A stretch of 64,000 nt of DNA, from contig MEOK01000026.1 of the NCBI GenBank assembly GCA_001769195.1, positions 1 through 64,000 of the forward strand. Reading direction: 5' to 3'. Shown here in pieces: positions 16,526-26,155 of the stretch (position 1 is its first letter; every line of letters starts with the position of its first letter). A program made the translations under genes and the position numbers. The notes below the pieces were generated by a model, which was given only the letters and a program-made list of their open reading frames with translations, was not told the DNA's origin and searched no databases. The stretch comes from Bacteroidetes bacterium GWF2_40_14. Its GTDB lineage: Bacteria; Bacteroidota; Bacteroidia; Bacteroidales; UBA932.

Positions 16526-18202
16526 TTACTCCATCAGTTTTTTATACTTGAACCTCTTAGGAGTAAGGTCACCCATCCTGCGTTTCTTGTTCTCTTCGTA
16601 CTCGCTGTATGAACCTTCAAAGAAATAGACCTTGGAGTCACCTTCAAATGCAAGTATATGAGTGGCAATCCTGTCCAGGAACCACCTGTCATGAGAGATG
16701 ATAACTGCGCATCCAGCAAAGTTTTCAAGACCCTCCTCCAGCGCACGGATTGTATTTACATCCACGTCATTGGTTGGCTCATCCAACAGAAGTACGTTCC
16801 CTTCATCCTTTAGTGTAAGTGCAAGGTGAAGACGGTTTCTCTCACCACCTGATAGTATTCCGCACATCTTCTCCTGGTCGGCACCGGAGAAGTTGAATCT
16901 GGAAACATATGCACGTGCATTTACCTCCTTGTTTCCAAGTTTCACGTATTCAGAATTCTGCGAAATTGTCTGGTATACAGTTTTGTCCGGATCTATCTGC
17001 TTATGTTGCTGGTCAATGTAAGCAATCCTTACTGTCTCGCCAACTGCGAATGATCCTGCATCTACATGCTCCAGACCCATTATAAGTCTGAAAAGTGTTG
17101 TCTTACCAGCGCCGTTAGGTCCAATTATTCCTACAATTCCTGCAGGAGGAAGCTTGAAGTTCAGATCCTCGAAAAGCACCCTGTCGCCAAAGGATTTTGT
17201 AACCCCCACGGCCTCTATGACCTTGTCCCCAAGACGCGGTCCGTTAGGAATGAATATTTCAAGTTTTTCATCTTTTACCCTTCCATCCTCGTTCAGCATC
17301 TTCTCATAAGCTCCAAGACGAGCCTTCGACTTTGCCTGACGAGCCTTTGGAGACATCCTCACCCACTCAAGCTCTCTTTCCAGAGTTTTACGTCGTTTGC
17401 TCTCCTGCTTTTCCTCTTGACCAAGACGGATCGTCTTCTGGTCCAGCCATGATGTGTAGTTGCCCTTATATGGAATACCCTCTCCTCTGTCAAGTTCAAG
17501 GATCCAGCCTGCAACATTGTCCAGGAAGTACCTGTCGTGGGTAACTGCAATTACGGTTCCCTTATACTGCTGAAGGTGTGCCTCCAGCCACTGGATACTC
17601 TCTGTATCGAGGTGATTGGTAGGCTCATCCAGAAGAAGCACATCCGGTTCCTTGAGCAACAACCTGCAAAGTGCAATTCTCCTGAGCTCTCCTCCGCTGA
17701 GGTTTTTTACCAATGCATCGGGATCGGGGCATTGAAGAGCATCCATGGCCCTTTCAAGCTTTGAATCAATATCCCATCCGTTTGCATGCTCGATTTTATC
17801 GGTCAGTTCACCCTGAAGTTCAATCAGCTTATTCATCTCATCGTCTTCCATAGGCTCTGCAAACTTTGCATTTACCTCTTCATATGCCTTCATGAGATCC
17901 ATAACCTCTTGTACACCCTCCTGAACAATTTGAAGAGCTGTCTTGCTTTCGTCAAGGTGGGGCTCCTGTTCGAGGTATCCCACAGTATAACCGGGTGCCC
18001 ACACAACATCTCCCTGAATCGCTGTTTCGATTCCCGCTATAATCTTTAAAAGTGTAGATTTACCTGAACCGTTAAGACCTATGATGCCAATCTTGGCTCC
18101 ATAGAAAAATGAGAGGTAAATGTCCTTTAATATTGCCTTGTTATTGGTTGGTAGAATCTTACCAACTCCATTCATAGAAAAAATGATCTTTTCGTCTGCC
18201 AT
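16526..18202 (-). CDS. ettA: Energy-dependent translational throttle protein EttA (ABC-F)
   Basis: 558 residues, close to the EttA norm of about 555. Two ABC domains: GLNGSGKST (42-50), LSGGELRRIAL and VLLLDEPTNHLD in the first; GPNGAGKTT, LSGGERNRLHLAL and VLLLDEPTNDVD in the second. The end KRRMGDLTPKRFKYKKL is characteristic of EttA. It binds the ribosomal E site and gates entry into elongation according to ATP/ADP ratio. A TAnnTTTG box lies 16 bases upstream, so it has its own promoter despite following the M23 gene by only 32 bases. Confidence 0.95.
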   Translation of the reverse strand: MADEKIIFSMNGVGKILPTNNKAILKDIYLSFFYGAKIGIIGLNGSGKSTLLKIIAGIETAIQGDVVWAPGYTVGYLEQEPHLDESKTALQIVQEGVQEVMDLMKAYEEVNAKFAEPMEDDEMNKLIELQGELTDKIEHANGWDIDSKLERAMDALQCPDPDALVKNLSGGELRRIALCRLLLKEPDVLLLDEPTNHLDTESIQWLEAHLQQYKGTVIAVTHDRYFLDNVAGWILELDRGEGIPYKGNYTSWLDQKTIRLGQEEKQESKRRKTLERELEWVRMSPKARQAKSKARLGAYEKMLNEDGRVKDEKLEIFIPNGPRLGDKVIEAVGVTKSFGDRVLFEDLNFKLPPAGIVGIIGPNGAGKTTLFRLIMGLEHVDAGSFAVGETVRIAYIDQQHKQIDPDKTVYQTISQNSEYVKLGNKEVNARAYVSRFNFSGADQEKMCGILSGGERNRLHLALTLKDEGNVLLLDEPTNDVDVNTIRALEEGLENFAGCAVIISHDRWFLDRIATHILAFEGDSKVYFFEGSYSEYEENKKRRMGDLTPKRFKYKKLME

Positions 18203-18218
18203 AAATTATTATTTACGG

Positions 18219-18226
18219 CAAAGATA
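18219..18226 (-). promoter_or_regulatory. Bacteroidota -7 box of ettA
   Basis: On the minus strand TATCTTTG matches TAnnTTTG and ends 16 bases before the ettA ATG. It lies in the 32-base gap after the M23 gene. Confidence 0.55.
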
Positions 18227-18234
18227 ACATTAGA

Positions 18235-19491
18235 TTATCTCTTTCCCAATTTGAGTATAAGAGTATCCATGTATTGCATCGTAACCAGAGAGTCCATCAT
18301 AACTTTTGCATTTTTCATCTTACCTCTGAACTCCTCTTCCTGTGATTTCTCTATTTTTTTTGCAGGTGGCGACTCCATCTTGAGAGGGTTGATAGGGGTA
18401 CCGTTCCTCCATATCCTGAAGTCGAGATGAGGTCCGGTTGAGAGTCCTGTACTGCCCACATAACCAATAACCTGACTCTGGCGGACACGAGCCCCCTTTG
18501 TTATTCCCTTGGCATATGCAGACAGATGCAGATAGGCCGATGTGTAGGTTGCATTATGCTTGATTTTTACTGTATTGCCCCCACCTCCTGCATATCCTTT
18601 CTGCACTACCACACCCTCGCCGATGCTCATTACCGGTGTCCCCTTGGGAGCCGCATAATCCACACCAGTATGGGGCCTCACAATTCTTGTAACAGGGTGT
18701 CTCCTGGAATAGGTGAATCCCGATGATACCCTTGTAAAGCTAAGAGGAGCCTTTAAAAATGCCTTCTTCAGATTTTCCCCCAATGAGTTGAAATACTGCA
18801 CAGAACCTGTGTCATTCTGTTTATACCTGTATGCATCGTACACCTTGCCACCATGTGTGAAATAGGCTGCGTATATTGTCCCTATCTCCACCACCTCGTC
18901 GTCTATCACTACCTCATCATAAATAACTTTAAAAGAATCACCCTTCTGCAGTCCAAAGAAGTCTATGGACCAGGCATAGATATCTTCCAGTCTTGAGGCC
19001 AGATTTATATTCAGACCAGCCCTGTCTACATCGTCCCAGAGTGATGTGGTTATTTTTGCCTCCCCCAGCCTTGTCCTGGTGGTCACCTCTTTTTCGTAAA
19101 CCTTTACAAATATTGAATCGTGCAGGCCAAAAACAACGAAAGAGGTCTTGCTCTCTTTATATATCAGATAGGCCAGCCCCGGATTTTCGCCCGAAGTGAA
19201 AAATGCTCTGTAATTATTGCCAACCCTGAGTTTCTTCAGATCAAACACATTTCTGGAAGCCTGTGTCAGAGAATATATATCTGCGTTGGGGACTCCCAGT
19301 TCATTCATTAAATTGGTGAAAAACTGCCCTCTCTTTATCTGTCCCTCCCGCACATTGAATTCCGATACCGGTATTCCAAATTCTGTAACATCATTTGCTG
19401 GGTTTGTGTTTTCGTTTTTGTCATTTTTCACCCCTCTCTCTGAACAAGATAGAGTTAAAAAAAGTGCTAAAAGGAGTATCAGTTTCTGCAT
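18235..19491 (-). CDS. M23-family murein endopeptidase lipoprotein
   Basis: 418 residues from the ATG at 19491. This start gives a short signal peptide with lipobox LTLSC (Cys16). The track ORF extends 93 codons further but that extension overlaps mraZ and lacks any signal. The N-terminal half has an OapA/LysM-like fold of the MepM type (FNVREGQIKRGQFFTNLM). The M23 domain (about 265-370) has HTGVDYAAPKGTPV for the first zinc ligands and GPHLDFRIWRNGTPINPL for the last. The usual HxH motif reads HLD here, so the second histidine is Asp. It probably trims peptidoglycan crosslinks. It is divergent from mraZ and so from the dcw cluster. Confidence 0.88.
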   Translation of the reverse strand: MQKLILLLALFLTLSCSERGVKNDKNENTNPANDVTEFGIPVSEFNVREGQIKRGQFFTNLMNELGVPNADIYSLTQASRNVFDLKKLRVGNNYRAFFTSGENPGLAYLIYKESKTSFVVFGLHDSIFVKVYEKEVTTRTRLGEAKITTSLWDDVDRAGLNINLASRLEDIYAWSIDFFGLQKGDSFKVIYDEVVIDDEVVEIGTIYAAYFTHGGKVYDAYRYKQNDTGSVQYFNSLGENLKKAFLKAPLSFTRVSSGFTYSRRHPVTRIVRPHTGVDYAAPKGTPVMSIGEGVVVQKGYAGGGGNTVKIKHNATYTSAYLHLSAYAKGITKGARVRQSQVIGYVGSTGLSTGPHLDFRIWRNGTPINPLKMESPPAKKIEKSQEEEFRGKMKNAKVMMDSLVTMQYMDTLILKLGKR

Positions 19492-19581
19492 ATCGGTTTT
19501 TTTACAATTCGAAGTTAGGAATTTGTTGATAATATTGTGGAAAAAATTGTAAATAAATGTAAGAAAATGGAAAACATTACT

Positions 19582-19589
19582 TATTTTTG
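19582..19589 (+). promoter_or_regulatory. Bacteroidota -7 box of mraZ / dcw cluster
   Basis: TATTTTTG matches TAnnTTTG 32 bases before the mraZ ATG, in the 130-base divergent gap with the M23 gene. It is the likely main promoter of the dcw operon. MraZ proteins in other phyla bind direct repeats in this position; I see no clear triplet repeat here. Confidence 0.55.
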
Positions 19590-19621
19590 CATAAGACAAA
19601 AAACAGATAAAAAAATCTAAA

Positions 19622-20065
19622 ATGGTCAAATTTATAGGAGAATACACGGTTAAAGTAGATGATAAAGGTAGGTTGATACTCCCTTCATCATTTAAGTCCG
19701 TGGTTTCCGTTGATGACCTTCGTCTGGTAGTAAAAAAGGATTTATTCTCCAACTGTCTGGAAATGTTCACATATGAAGAGTGGGCAAAGGAGTCTGAGAA
19801 GGTAAAATCCCGTCTGAACTTTTTTAATCGTGAACACAGTCAGTTTTGGAGAGAATACATGAGAGACCGGGCAGTAGTAGAACCCGATGAAAAGCTCGGC
19901 AGAATTTCAATCCCCAAAAGGTTACTTGAGCAAATTGGTGTAGAGAGAGAGGTAGTCTTTGCCGGAAACGATCATAAGATTGAGATCTGGGCAAAAGAGA
20001 ACTTCCAGAACACCAAATTACCGGAGAGCGACTATCTCGCATTAGCAGAAAAAATTTTAGGATAA
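19622..20065 (+). CDS. mraZ: Division/cell-wall cluster transcriptional regulator MraZ
   Basis: 147 residues, the usual MraZ length. It has two SpoVT/AbrB-like repeats: FIGEYTVKVDDKGRLILPSSFK at the N-terminus and EPDEKLGRISIPKRLLEQIGV in the second half. MraZ forms a ring-shaped DNA-binding oligomer and represses its own dcw promoter in enterobacteria. It is the first gene of the cluster, 16 bases before rsmH, with a -7 box upstream. Confidence 0.95.
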   Translation: MVKFIGEYTVKVDDKGRLILPSSFKSVVSVDDLRLVVKKDLFSNCLEMFTYEEWAKESEKVKSRLNFFNREHSQFWREYMRDRAVVEPDEKLGRISIPKRLLEQIGVEREVVFAGNDHKIEIWAKENFQNTKLPESDYLALAEKILG

Positions 20066-20081
20066 GGAAAGGAGTTGTTTT

Positions 20082-20984
20082 ATGAGTGCTTATCATACAC
20101 CCGTCCTGCTTGATGAAAGTGTATCAGCTTTAGCAATAGTACCATCCGGTATATATCTGGATGCTACTTTCGGAGGGGGCGGACACAGCAGGGAGATACT
20201 GTCAAGGATGGATCAAAACTCAAGATTGCTTGCGTTTGACCGGGATTCCGATGCTCTCGGCAATGCTCCCGATGACAGCAGGCTCATCCTTATTCATAAC
20301 AATTTCAGATTTATTCAGAATTATGTCCACTATCATGGATTTGAACATGTAGACGGAATTCTGGCCGACCTTGGGGTCTCATCTCACCAGTTTGACACAG
20401 AGGAGAGAGGTTTTTCGTTCCGGTTCGATGCCCTGCTCGATATGCGAATGAACCGTTCGGCCCGGATAACAGCGGCAGACATAGTAAACAGTTATGCACC
20501 GGAGAGACTCATGTGGGTTATGAGCAACTACGGAGAGGTAGAAAACAGCAAAAGGGTTGCCCAACTGATATGCAAATACAGGGAGGAGGCAGCAATTAAA
20601 ACGACAACAGACCTCAACAAAGCTCTTGAACCTGTGCTTCCAAAGTTCGCAGAACACAAATACCTGGCTAAAGTATACCAGGCACTTAGGATTGAAGTAA
20701 ATGGAGAGATGAAGGCCCTGGAAGGTTTTTTAGATGACACAATAAAGGTGCTAAGACCCGGAGGCAGATTGGTAGTCATTACATACCACTCCCTGGAAGA
20801 CCGTATGGTTAAGAATTTTATGCGTTCAGGAACTATAGACGGTGTTGTCGAAAAAGATTTTTATGGCAATATCTCAAGCCCTTTCAAGGCTGTTACAAAG
20901 AAACCTCTTGTGCCGGGAGAAGATGAAATATCAGGTAACACAAGGGCAAGAAGCGCAAAACTAAGGGTTGTAGAAAAAAAATAG
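20082..20984 (+). CDS. rsmH: 16S rRNA m4C1402 methyltransferase RsmH
   Basis: 300 residues. It opens YHTPVLLDESVSAL and has the SAM-binding DATFGGGGHSREIL, then ILADLGVSSHQFD and a GGRLVVITYHSLEDRMVK block near the C-terminus, all hallmarks of MraW/RsmH. It methylates C1402 N4 of 16S rRNA in the decoding centre. It is the second gene of the dcw cluster, with 6 bases to the ftsL-like gene. Confidence 0.96.
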   Translation: MSAYHTPVLLDESVSALAIVPSGIYLDATFGGGGHSREILSRMDQNSRLLAFDRDSDALGNAPDDSRLILIHNNFRFIQNYVHYHGFEHVDGILADLGVSSHQFDTEERGFSFRFDALLDMRMNRSARITAADIVNSYAPERLMWVMSNYGEVENSKRVAQLICKYREEAAIKTTTDLNKALEPVLPKFAEHKYLAKVYQALRIEVNGEMKALEGFLDDTIKVLRPGGRLVVITYHSLEDRMVKNFMRSGTIDGVVEKDFYGNISSPFKAVTKKPLVPGEDEISGNTRARSAKLRVVEKK

Positions 20985-20990
20985 GGACTT

Positions 20991-21314
20991 ATGGCAAAAC
21001 GTAATTGGATATCGGAGATAATGGGTGGACAGATTCTGTTGCACAGCGGCATTTTGCAGCAGGCCAGATTTGTACTCTACATCTTCGTTCTTATTATCCT
21101 GTACATAAGTATAAATTTTGGCATTGAGAAGAGCATGCTCACCGAGCGGAGAAATCAGAAGGAGCTGAAAAACCTCAAGGCTGACTATACAAGCAAGTCA
21201 TCAAAGTTAATGTACCAAAGCAAAAGGGCAGAAGTTGAAAAACGTCTTTTTGAGAAGAATTCAGGACTGATAGTGCCAACCGAACCACCTAGAAGGATAC
21301 TAATAGAGAGGTAA
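20991..21314 (+). CDS. ftsL: FtsL-like cell division protein
   Basis: 107 residues with one membrane helix (about 24-44) and a periplasmic coiled-coil (RNQKELKNLKADYTSKSSKLMYQSKRAEVEKRL). Size, topology and position between rsmH and ftsI fit FtsL, whose sequence is poorly conserved. It would form part of the FtsQBL-type divisome subcomplex. Its assignment rests mainly on context. The next gene begins 1 base after its stop. Confidence 0.8.
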   Translation: MAKRNWISEIMGGQILLHSGILQQARFVLYIFVLIILYISINFGIEKSMLTERRNQKELKNLKADYTSKSSKLMYQSKRAEVEKRLFEKNSGLIVPTEPPRRILIER

Positions 21315-21315
21315 C

Positions 21316-23442
21316 ATGAAGGAGATAGTTCAAAGGGTAAGCATAATATACTTTTTAATCGTCATACTAAGTCTGATGGTTGTCGGCCGTATTATACAGT
21401 TGCAGTACTTCACAACACTCAAGGTAAGTTCAGACGACATCTCTTTTCGTATAGAAGAAATTGAGGCCACAAGAGGAAGCATCCTTGCCCACGATGGCAG
21501 GTCACTTTCTGCCTCTGTCCCATATTATCAGGTAAGAATGGACTGTCTTGTTCCGGGTGATACAACTTTCAACAACAATGTTGATGCACTGGCTGCTGCT
21601 CTGAGCGGATTCTTCATGGACAAGACCCCGCTTGCATACAGGACAGATATTGTTCTGGCAAGAAAGCAAAACAAACGATACAAGGCAATAGGAAACCGGC
21701 TGGTAGACTATTCTGAGTTGATGACAATAAAAAAGTTCCCTCTTTTCAACCTTGGAGCAAACAGAGGTGGTATAATAGCCGAACAAAAAAACAAGAGGAA
21801 CAACCCATATGGCAGACTGGCATACAGAACCATAGGGTTCATCAATTCTCAGGGAACTGGTGTTGGTATTGAGGGTAGCTACGATTTCTACCTCAAAGGT
21901 ATTCCGGGCAAGCAGACTGTCCAGAGAATGCTTGGGGGAGAGTGGAAGCCTATAGACAACGAAGCCCTGGTTCTTCCAAAAGACGGCTACGACGTTCAGA
22001 CAACACTGGACATAGATATTCAGGAAGCTGCCGAGAATGCACTTAAGAGCCAACTTGCGCTCTCCGATGTGTTTGAAGGGGCAACTGCAATAGTAATGGA
22101 GGTAAAGACAGGAGCTATACTGGCAATAGCCAATATGAAAAAAAATGCAGATGGCGAATTTGACGAATCTTTCAACTATGCGATAGGACAGGCAACTGAA
22201 CCGGGGTCAACCTTCAAGCTAGCAACACTGGTTGCACTTATCGAGGATGGGTATGTGACACTCGACACCCCTGTTGATGCAGGAGATGGAAAATGGACAT
22301 ACAGCACCAAGACCTTTACAGATGTAACCCATGGTGGATATGGCCTTATAAATGTCTTAAAAGCATTTGAGAAATCGTCTAACGTGGCTTTTGCCAAACT
22401 AGCTGTAGAGTACTATTCAAATAATGAGAAAAAGTATGTCGACAGGCTTAATAATATGAAACTGAACGAGAAGTTCAACCTTGACATAATGGGAGAAGGG
22501 CGCGCGGTAATTCACTCACCCGGCGATGCAATGTGGTCCAAACTTACCCTGCCTATGATGGCAATGGGTTATGCTTCTCTTCTCACCCCTCTTCATACGT
22601 TAACGTTTTACAACGCTATAGCTAATGGAGGAAAGATGATGAAGCCATACTTTGTACAGAATCTCCAAAGATCGGGTGTAATAGAGAAGGAGTTTCAGCC
22701 ACAGGAGCTGAGCGGCTCCATCTGCTCAAAATCCACTATAGAAGCTGTCCACAAAGCTTTAAGGGGAGTTGTTGTAGAAGGAACAGCAAAAGCTTTCAAC
22801 GATGAGCGTTATTCAATCTCAGGAAAGACAGGAACTGCCCAGATTGCATTTGACGGCAGGTATATAGACGCACAAGGATATCGCAAGCATCAGGCATCTT
22901 TTGCCGGATTTTTCCCTTCTGACAATCCGCAGTATTCCGCAATCGTGGTTCTTTATACAAACAAGACCAGGGCAAATTTCTACGGAGGTGCATGGGCCGC
23001 CCCGGTTTTCAAGCAAGTATCAGATAAAATATATGCATCTAGTCCGGACTGGAAGGAACCAGTAAAAGGAAAAGGCACGGAACCAAAAATAAAACCTTCT
23101 ATACTGTCGGGCAGAAGCAACACTACAAACAAGCTCCTTGCACTTTTGCCCGTTGGAGAGAAAATCATTCCACCTGACACTGAGTGGCTGCAGTTCTCTA
23201 AAGACAGCAACATAGTTACTGTAAAGGAGTGTCAGATTGTCACCGATTCATTACCCAGTGTAATGAATATGGGTTTAAGAGATGCAATCTACCTGTTGGA
23301 AAACCAAGGGTACAGAGTACAATTTACTGGCAGGGGAAGAGTTGTGAGTCAAATTCCTGCACCTGGCTCCGTTGCCGAAAAAAAGAGCATTATCCAAATT
23401 CAACTATCAGAAGAATATGAAATTAAGCAAGTTATTAAATAG
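21316..23442 (+). CDS. ftsI: Septal peptidoglycan transpeptidase FtsI (PBP3) with PASTA domain
   Basis: 708 residues. One N-terminal membrane helix (about 10-28) and a PBP dimer domain (with RGSILAHDGRSLSASVPYY) precede the transpeptidase domain. The serine active site is STFK at 298-301, followed by SSN at 354-356 and KTG at 504-506 (GKTGTAQ). A C-terminal PASTA domain (about 640-700, RDAIYLLENQGYRVQFTGRGRV) is typical for Bacteroidota FtsI. It crosslinks septal peptidoglycan with FtsW. Its 3' end overlaps murE by 26 bases. Confidence 0.95.
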   Translation: MKEIVQRVSIIYFLIVILSLMVVGRIIQLQYFTTLKVSSDDISFRIEEIEATRGSILAHDGRSLSASVPYYQVRMDCLVPGDTTFNNNVDALAAALSGFFMDKTPLAYRTDIVLARKQNKRYKAIGNRLVDYSELMTIKKFPLFNLGANRGGIIAEQKNKRNNPYGRLAYRTIGFINSQGTGVGIEGSYDFYLKGIPGKQTVQRMLGGEWKPIDNEALVLPKDGYDVQTTLDIDIQEAAENALKSQLALSDVFEGATAIVMEVKTGAILAIANMKKNADGEFDESFNYAIGQATEPGSTFKLATLVALIEDGYVTLDTPVDAGDGKWTYSTKTFTDVTHGGYGLINVLKAFEKSSNVAFAKLAVEYYSNNEKKYVDRLNNMKLNEKFNLDIMGEGRAVIHSPGDAMWSKLTLPMMAMGYASLLTPLHTLTFYNAIANGGKMMKPYFVQNLQRSGVIEKEFQPQELSGSICSKSTIEAVHKALRGVVVEGTAKAFNDERYSISGKTGTAQIAFDGRYIDAQGYRKHQASFAGFFPSDNPQYSAIVVLYTNKTRANFYGGAWAAPVFKQVSDKIYASSPDWKEPVKGKGTEPKIKPSILSGRSNTTNKLLALLPVGEKIIPPDTEWLQFSKDSNIVTVKECQIVTDSLPSVMNMGLRDAIYLLENQGYRVQFTGRGRVVSQIPAPGSVAEKKSIIQIQLSEEYEIKQVIK

Positions 23443-24871
23443 CGTTATGGTGTTGTCGGTATCAGGCAACAGAGAAGTGGATATTCTATCTGTCTGTTTC
23501 GACTCCAGAGAGGTTAAGGATGGTTCTCTCTTTGTTGCTGTCAAAGGAGGAACATCAGATGGTCACGATTATATCGGGAAAGCAGTTGAAGCAGGAGCAG
23601 CAGCGGTAATATGTGAGGTTGCACCATCATTTTCACTTCCGGTAACAGTAGTATGTGTTGAGGACAGTCACAAGGCACTTGGATTCGTCGCTTCGTCGTT
23701 TTATGACAATCCTTCGGATAAACTTAAACTTGTAGGCATTACTGGCACTAACGGCAAAACAACAACAGTTACATTGCTGTATCAGCTTTTCTCTGGTCTG
23801 GGTTATAAATGCGGCCTTCTGTCAACAATTGCCAACTATGTATATGACAAAAGAACAGAAGCAACCCATACCACACCTGATCCTATAGAAACAAATGCAT
23901 TGCTTGCCGGGATGGCTGCTGCAGGATGTGAATATTGCTTCATGGAGGTCAGTTCTCATTCGCTTGATCAAAGCAGGGTATGCGGGCTGAACTTTACCGG
24001 TGCCATTTTTTCTAACATTACCCACGACCATCTTGATTACCACAAAACTTTTCAGGAGTATATCAGAGTAAAAAAGAGGTTTTTTGACAATCTGCCGCCA
24101 ACTGCGTTTGCACTTACAAACATAGATGATAAAAACGGTCTTGTGATGCTTCAGAACACTCTTGCTCACAAGTACACATATTCATGTACCTCCCCTGCTG
24201 ATTTCAACTGCAGGATTATTGAAAAGGGTCTCGATGGGATGCTTGTAAGGATAGACAGTCGCGAAGTCTGGACCAGGTTCATAGGAGAGCACAATGCCTA
24301 TAACCTTCTGTCTGTTTACTCCTCTGCAATTCTGCTTGGTGCAGACAAAGAGGAAGTTCTGGTACAGCTTAGTTCCTTGACTTCTGTTTCAGGCAGGCTT
24401 GAATATCTGAAAGGTCTTAATAACCTTACAGCAGTGGTTGATTATGCACATACGCCTGATGCATTGGAAAATGTATTGAAAACACTCAAAGACTGTGCCG
24501 GTGAAAGTGAAATAGTGGCAGTATTCGGATGTGGCGGGAACCGCGATAAAAGTAAAAGACCTGAAATGGCACAGATTGCTGCAAGGTATTCAGATAAGAT
24601 AATTGTTACCTCAGACAATCCCAGATTCGAAGAACCGGAGTCAATTATAGAAGACATAAAGGCAGGCTTCACACCAAAGGAGTGTGCAGGAGTCTTGTTT
24701 ATAACAGACAGGCGGGAAGCGATAAAGACTGCCCTGCTTATGTCTAAGGAGGGCTCCATCATTCTGGTTGCCGGAAAAGGACACGAAAATTATCAGGATG
24801 TGAAAGGTGTGAAACACCACTTCGATGATAAAGAGGTGATATCAGAGGTATTTAACCAAAACCAAGAGTAA
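23417..24871 (+). CDS. murE: UDP-MurNAc-tripeptide ligase MurE
   Basis: 484 residues from ATG 23417. The track start at 23372 is an internal TTG deep inside ftsI and adds no recognisable domain. The Mur ligase N-domain starts [22 protein letters not shown]. The P-loop is [12 protein letters not shown], then DHLDYHKT of the central domain and [15 protein letters not shown] of the C-terminal domain. DNPRFEEPE corresponds to the DNPR motif that recognises meso-diaminopimelate. It adds the third amino acid in the cytoplasm. The overlap with ftsI suggests translational coupling. Confidence 0.94.
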   Translation: MKLSKLLNSVMVLSVSGNREVDILSVCFDSREVKDGSLFVAVKGGTSDGHDYIGKAVEAGAAAVICEVAPSFSLPVTVVCVEDSHKALGFVASSFYDNPSDKLKLVGITGTNGKTTTVTLLYQLFSGLGYKCGLLSTIANYVYDKRTEATHTTPDPIETNALLAGMAAAGCEYCFMEVSSHSLDQSRVCGLNFTGAIFSNITHDHLDYHKTFQEYIRVKKRFFDNLPPTAFALTNIDDKNGLVMLQNTLAHKYTYSCTSPADFNCRIIEKGLDGMLVRIDSREVWTRFIGEHNAYNLLSVYSSAILLGADKEEVLVQLSSLTSVSGRLEYLKGLNNLTAVVDYAHTPDALENVLKTLKDCAGESEIVAVFGCGGNRDKSKRPEMAQIAARYSDKIIVTSDNPRFEEPESIIEDIKAGFTPKECAGVLFITDRREAIKTALLMSKEGSIILVAGKGHENYQDVKGVKHHFDDKEVISEVFNQNQE

Positions 24872-24873
24872 TT

Positions 24874-26154
24874 ATGCTATACAATCTTTTCGATTACTTA
24901 AAGGACACAATTGACTTTCCTGGTATTGGACTGCTCAAATACATATCTTTCAGGGCATTTTCGGCATTGATTCTCTCTATGCTCATCGCTCTGTTTGTCG
25001 GTAAGAAAATGATCGGAAGGCTGGCGAAAATGCAGATTGGCGAAGAGATACGTGATCTCGGTCTTGAGGGTCAGATGCAAAAGAAGGGAACTCCTACAAT
25101 GGGAGGAATAATAATAATCGTATCACTGCTCATTCCTGCCGTACTGTTGGGTGACCTCACCAATATTTATGTACAGCTTATGATTGTTACAACTATCTGG
25201 TTAGGATTTATCGGCTTTGCAGACGACTATATTAAGGTGTTCAAGAAGAATAAGGAAGGCCTTAAAGGTAAGTTCAAAATTGTAGGACAGGTTGGCCTTG
25301 GTCTCATTGTAGGATTAAGTCTTTATTTGAGTGACCAGGCTGTTGTCCGTGTTCCTTCAACTCAGATGACAAAAGAGGCAAGAGCAGAGATTGTCTCTCA
25401 GGAGGGATTTTCAGACAAGGTAAGTTACTTCAAGGAGGAGAAAAGTACTAAAACCACTATCCCTTTTGTAAAGGGCAATGAATTTGATTACTCATGGCTT
25501 TCACCGGTAAAAGGAGAGGCAGGGGAGAAAGTAACATGGATAATCTACATTCTTGTTATAATATTCATTGTGACTGCTGTCTCAAACGGGACAAACATAA
25601 CAGACGGAATGGATGGACTCACAACCGGAGTATCTGCAATAGTAGGAATCACGCTTGCCATACTTGCATATGTTTCAGGTAATATAATCTATTCCAACTA
25701 TCTGAACATAATGTATATACCAAACACCGGAGAACTTGTGATTGTTCTTGCTGCATTCATTGGGGCACTGGTGGGCTTTCTCTGGTACAACTCTTATCCG
25801 GCACAGGTATTTATGGGAGATACCGGAAGTCTGGCAATAGGAGGAATAATAGCAGTTGCAGCAATTATAATAAAGAAGGAGCTATTGATTCCTATCCTTT
25901 GCGGAATTTTCTTCGTTGAACTTCTGTCGGTAATGATGCAGCGGATATATTTCAAGTATACTAAGAAACGATATGGAGCAGGTGTAAGGATATTCAAAAT
26001 GGCTCCGCTTCACCATCATTTTCAGAAGGAAGGTATAGCGGCTCTCATTCAGCGACCAAAAAGAGCAATTCCCGAGGCCAAGATAGTGGCCAGATTCTGG
26101 ATAATTGCAATACTGCTTGCAGGTTTAACAATAATAACATTAAAAATAAGATAA
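24874..26154 (+). CDS. mraY: Phospho-MurNAc-pentapeptide transferase MraY
   Basis: 426 residues with about ten membrane helices. Conserved stretches include [13 protein letters not shown], the aspartate-rich [31 protein letters not shown] and [12 protein letters not shown]. It is longer than the roughly 360 residues of most MraY because of an insertion near residues 165-215 ([13 protein letters not shown]...), a pattern usual in Bacteroidota. It makes lipid I from UDP-MurNAc-pentapeptide and undecaprenyl phosphate at the inner membrane. It starts 2 bases after murE. Confidence 0.96.
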   Translation: MLYNLFDYLKDTIDFPGIGLLKYISFRAFSALILSMLIALFVGKKMIGRLAKMQIGEEIRDLGLEGQMQKKGTPTMGGIIIIVSLLIPAVLLGDLTNIYVQLMIVTTIWLGFIGFADDYIKVFKKNKEGLKGKFKIVGQVGLGLIVGLSLYLSDQAVVRVPSTQMTKEARAEIVSQEGFSDKVSYFKEEKSTKTTIPFVKGNEFDYSWLSPVKGEAGEKVTWIIYILVIIFIVTAVSNGTNITDGMDGLTTGVSAIVGITLAILAYVSGNIIYSNYLNIMYIPNTGELVIVLAAFIGALVGFLWYNSYPAQVFMGDTGSLAIGGIIAVAAIIIKKELLIPILCGIFFVELLSVMMQRIYFKYTKKRYGAGVRIFKMAPLHHHFQKEGIAALIQRPKRAIPEAKIVARFWIIAILLAGLTIITLKIR

Positions 26155-26155
26155 T

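Noticed and set aside
18235-19491. M23 gene called as an inactive enzyme
   Set aside because: Asp in place of the last His may still bind zinc, so loss of activity is not supported by sequence alone.
19492-19770. 93-codon 5' extension of the M23 ORF
   Set aside because: It overlaps mraZ on the other strand and would hide the lipoprotein signal peptide that begins at 19491.
21502-22053. 183-aa minus-strand ORF opposite ftsI
   Set aside because: Shadow ORF of the transpeptidase gene with no recognisable domain.
23372-23416. Upstream part of the murE ORF
   Set aside because: It starts at a TTG inside the ftsI PASTA region and adds no domain.
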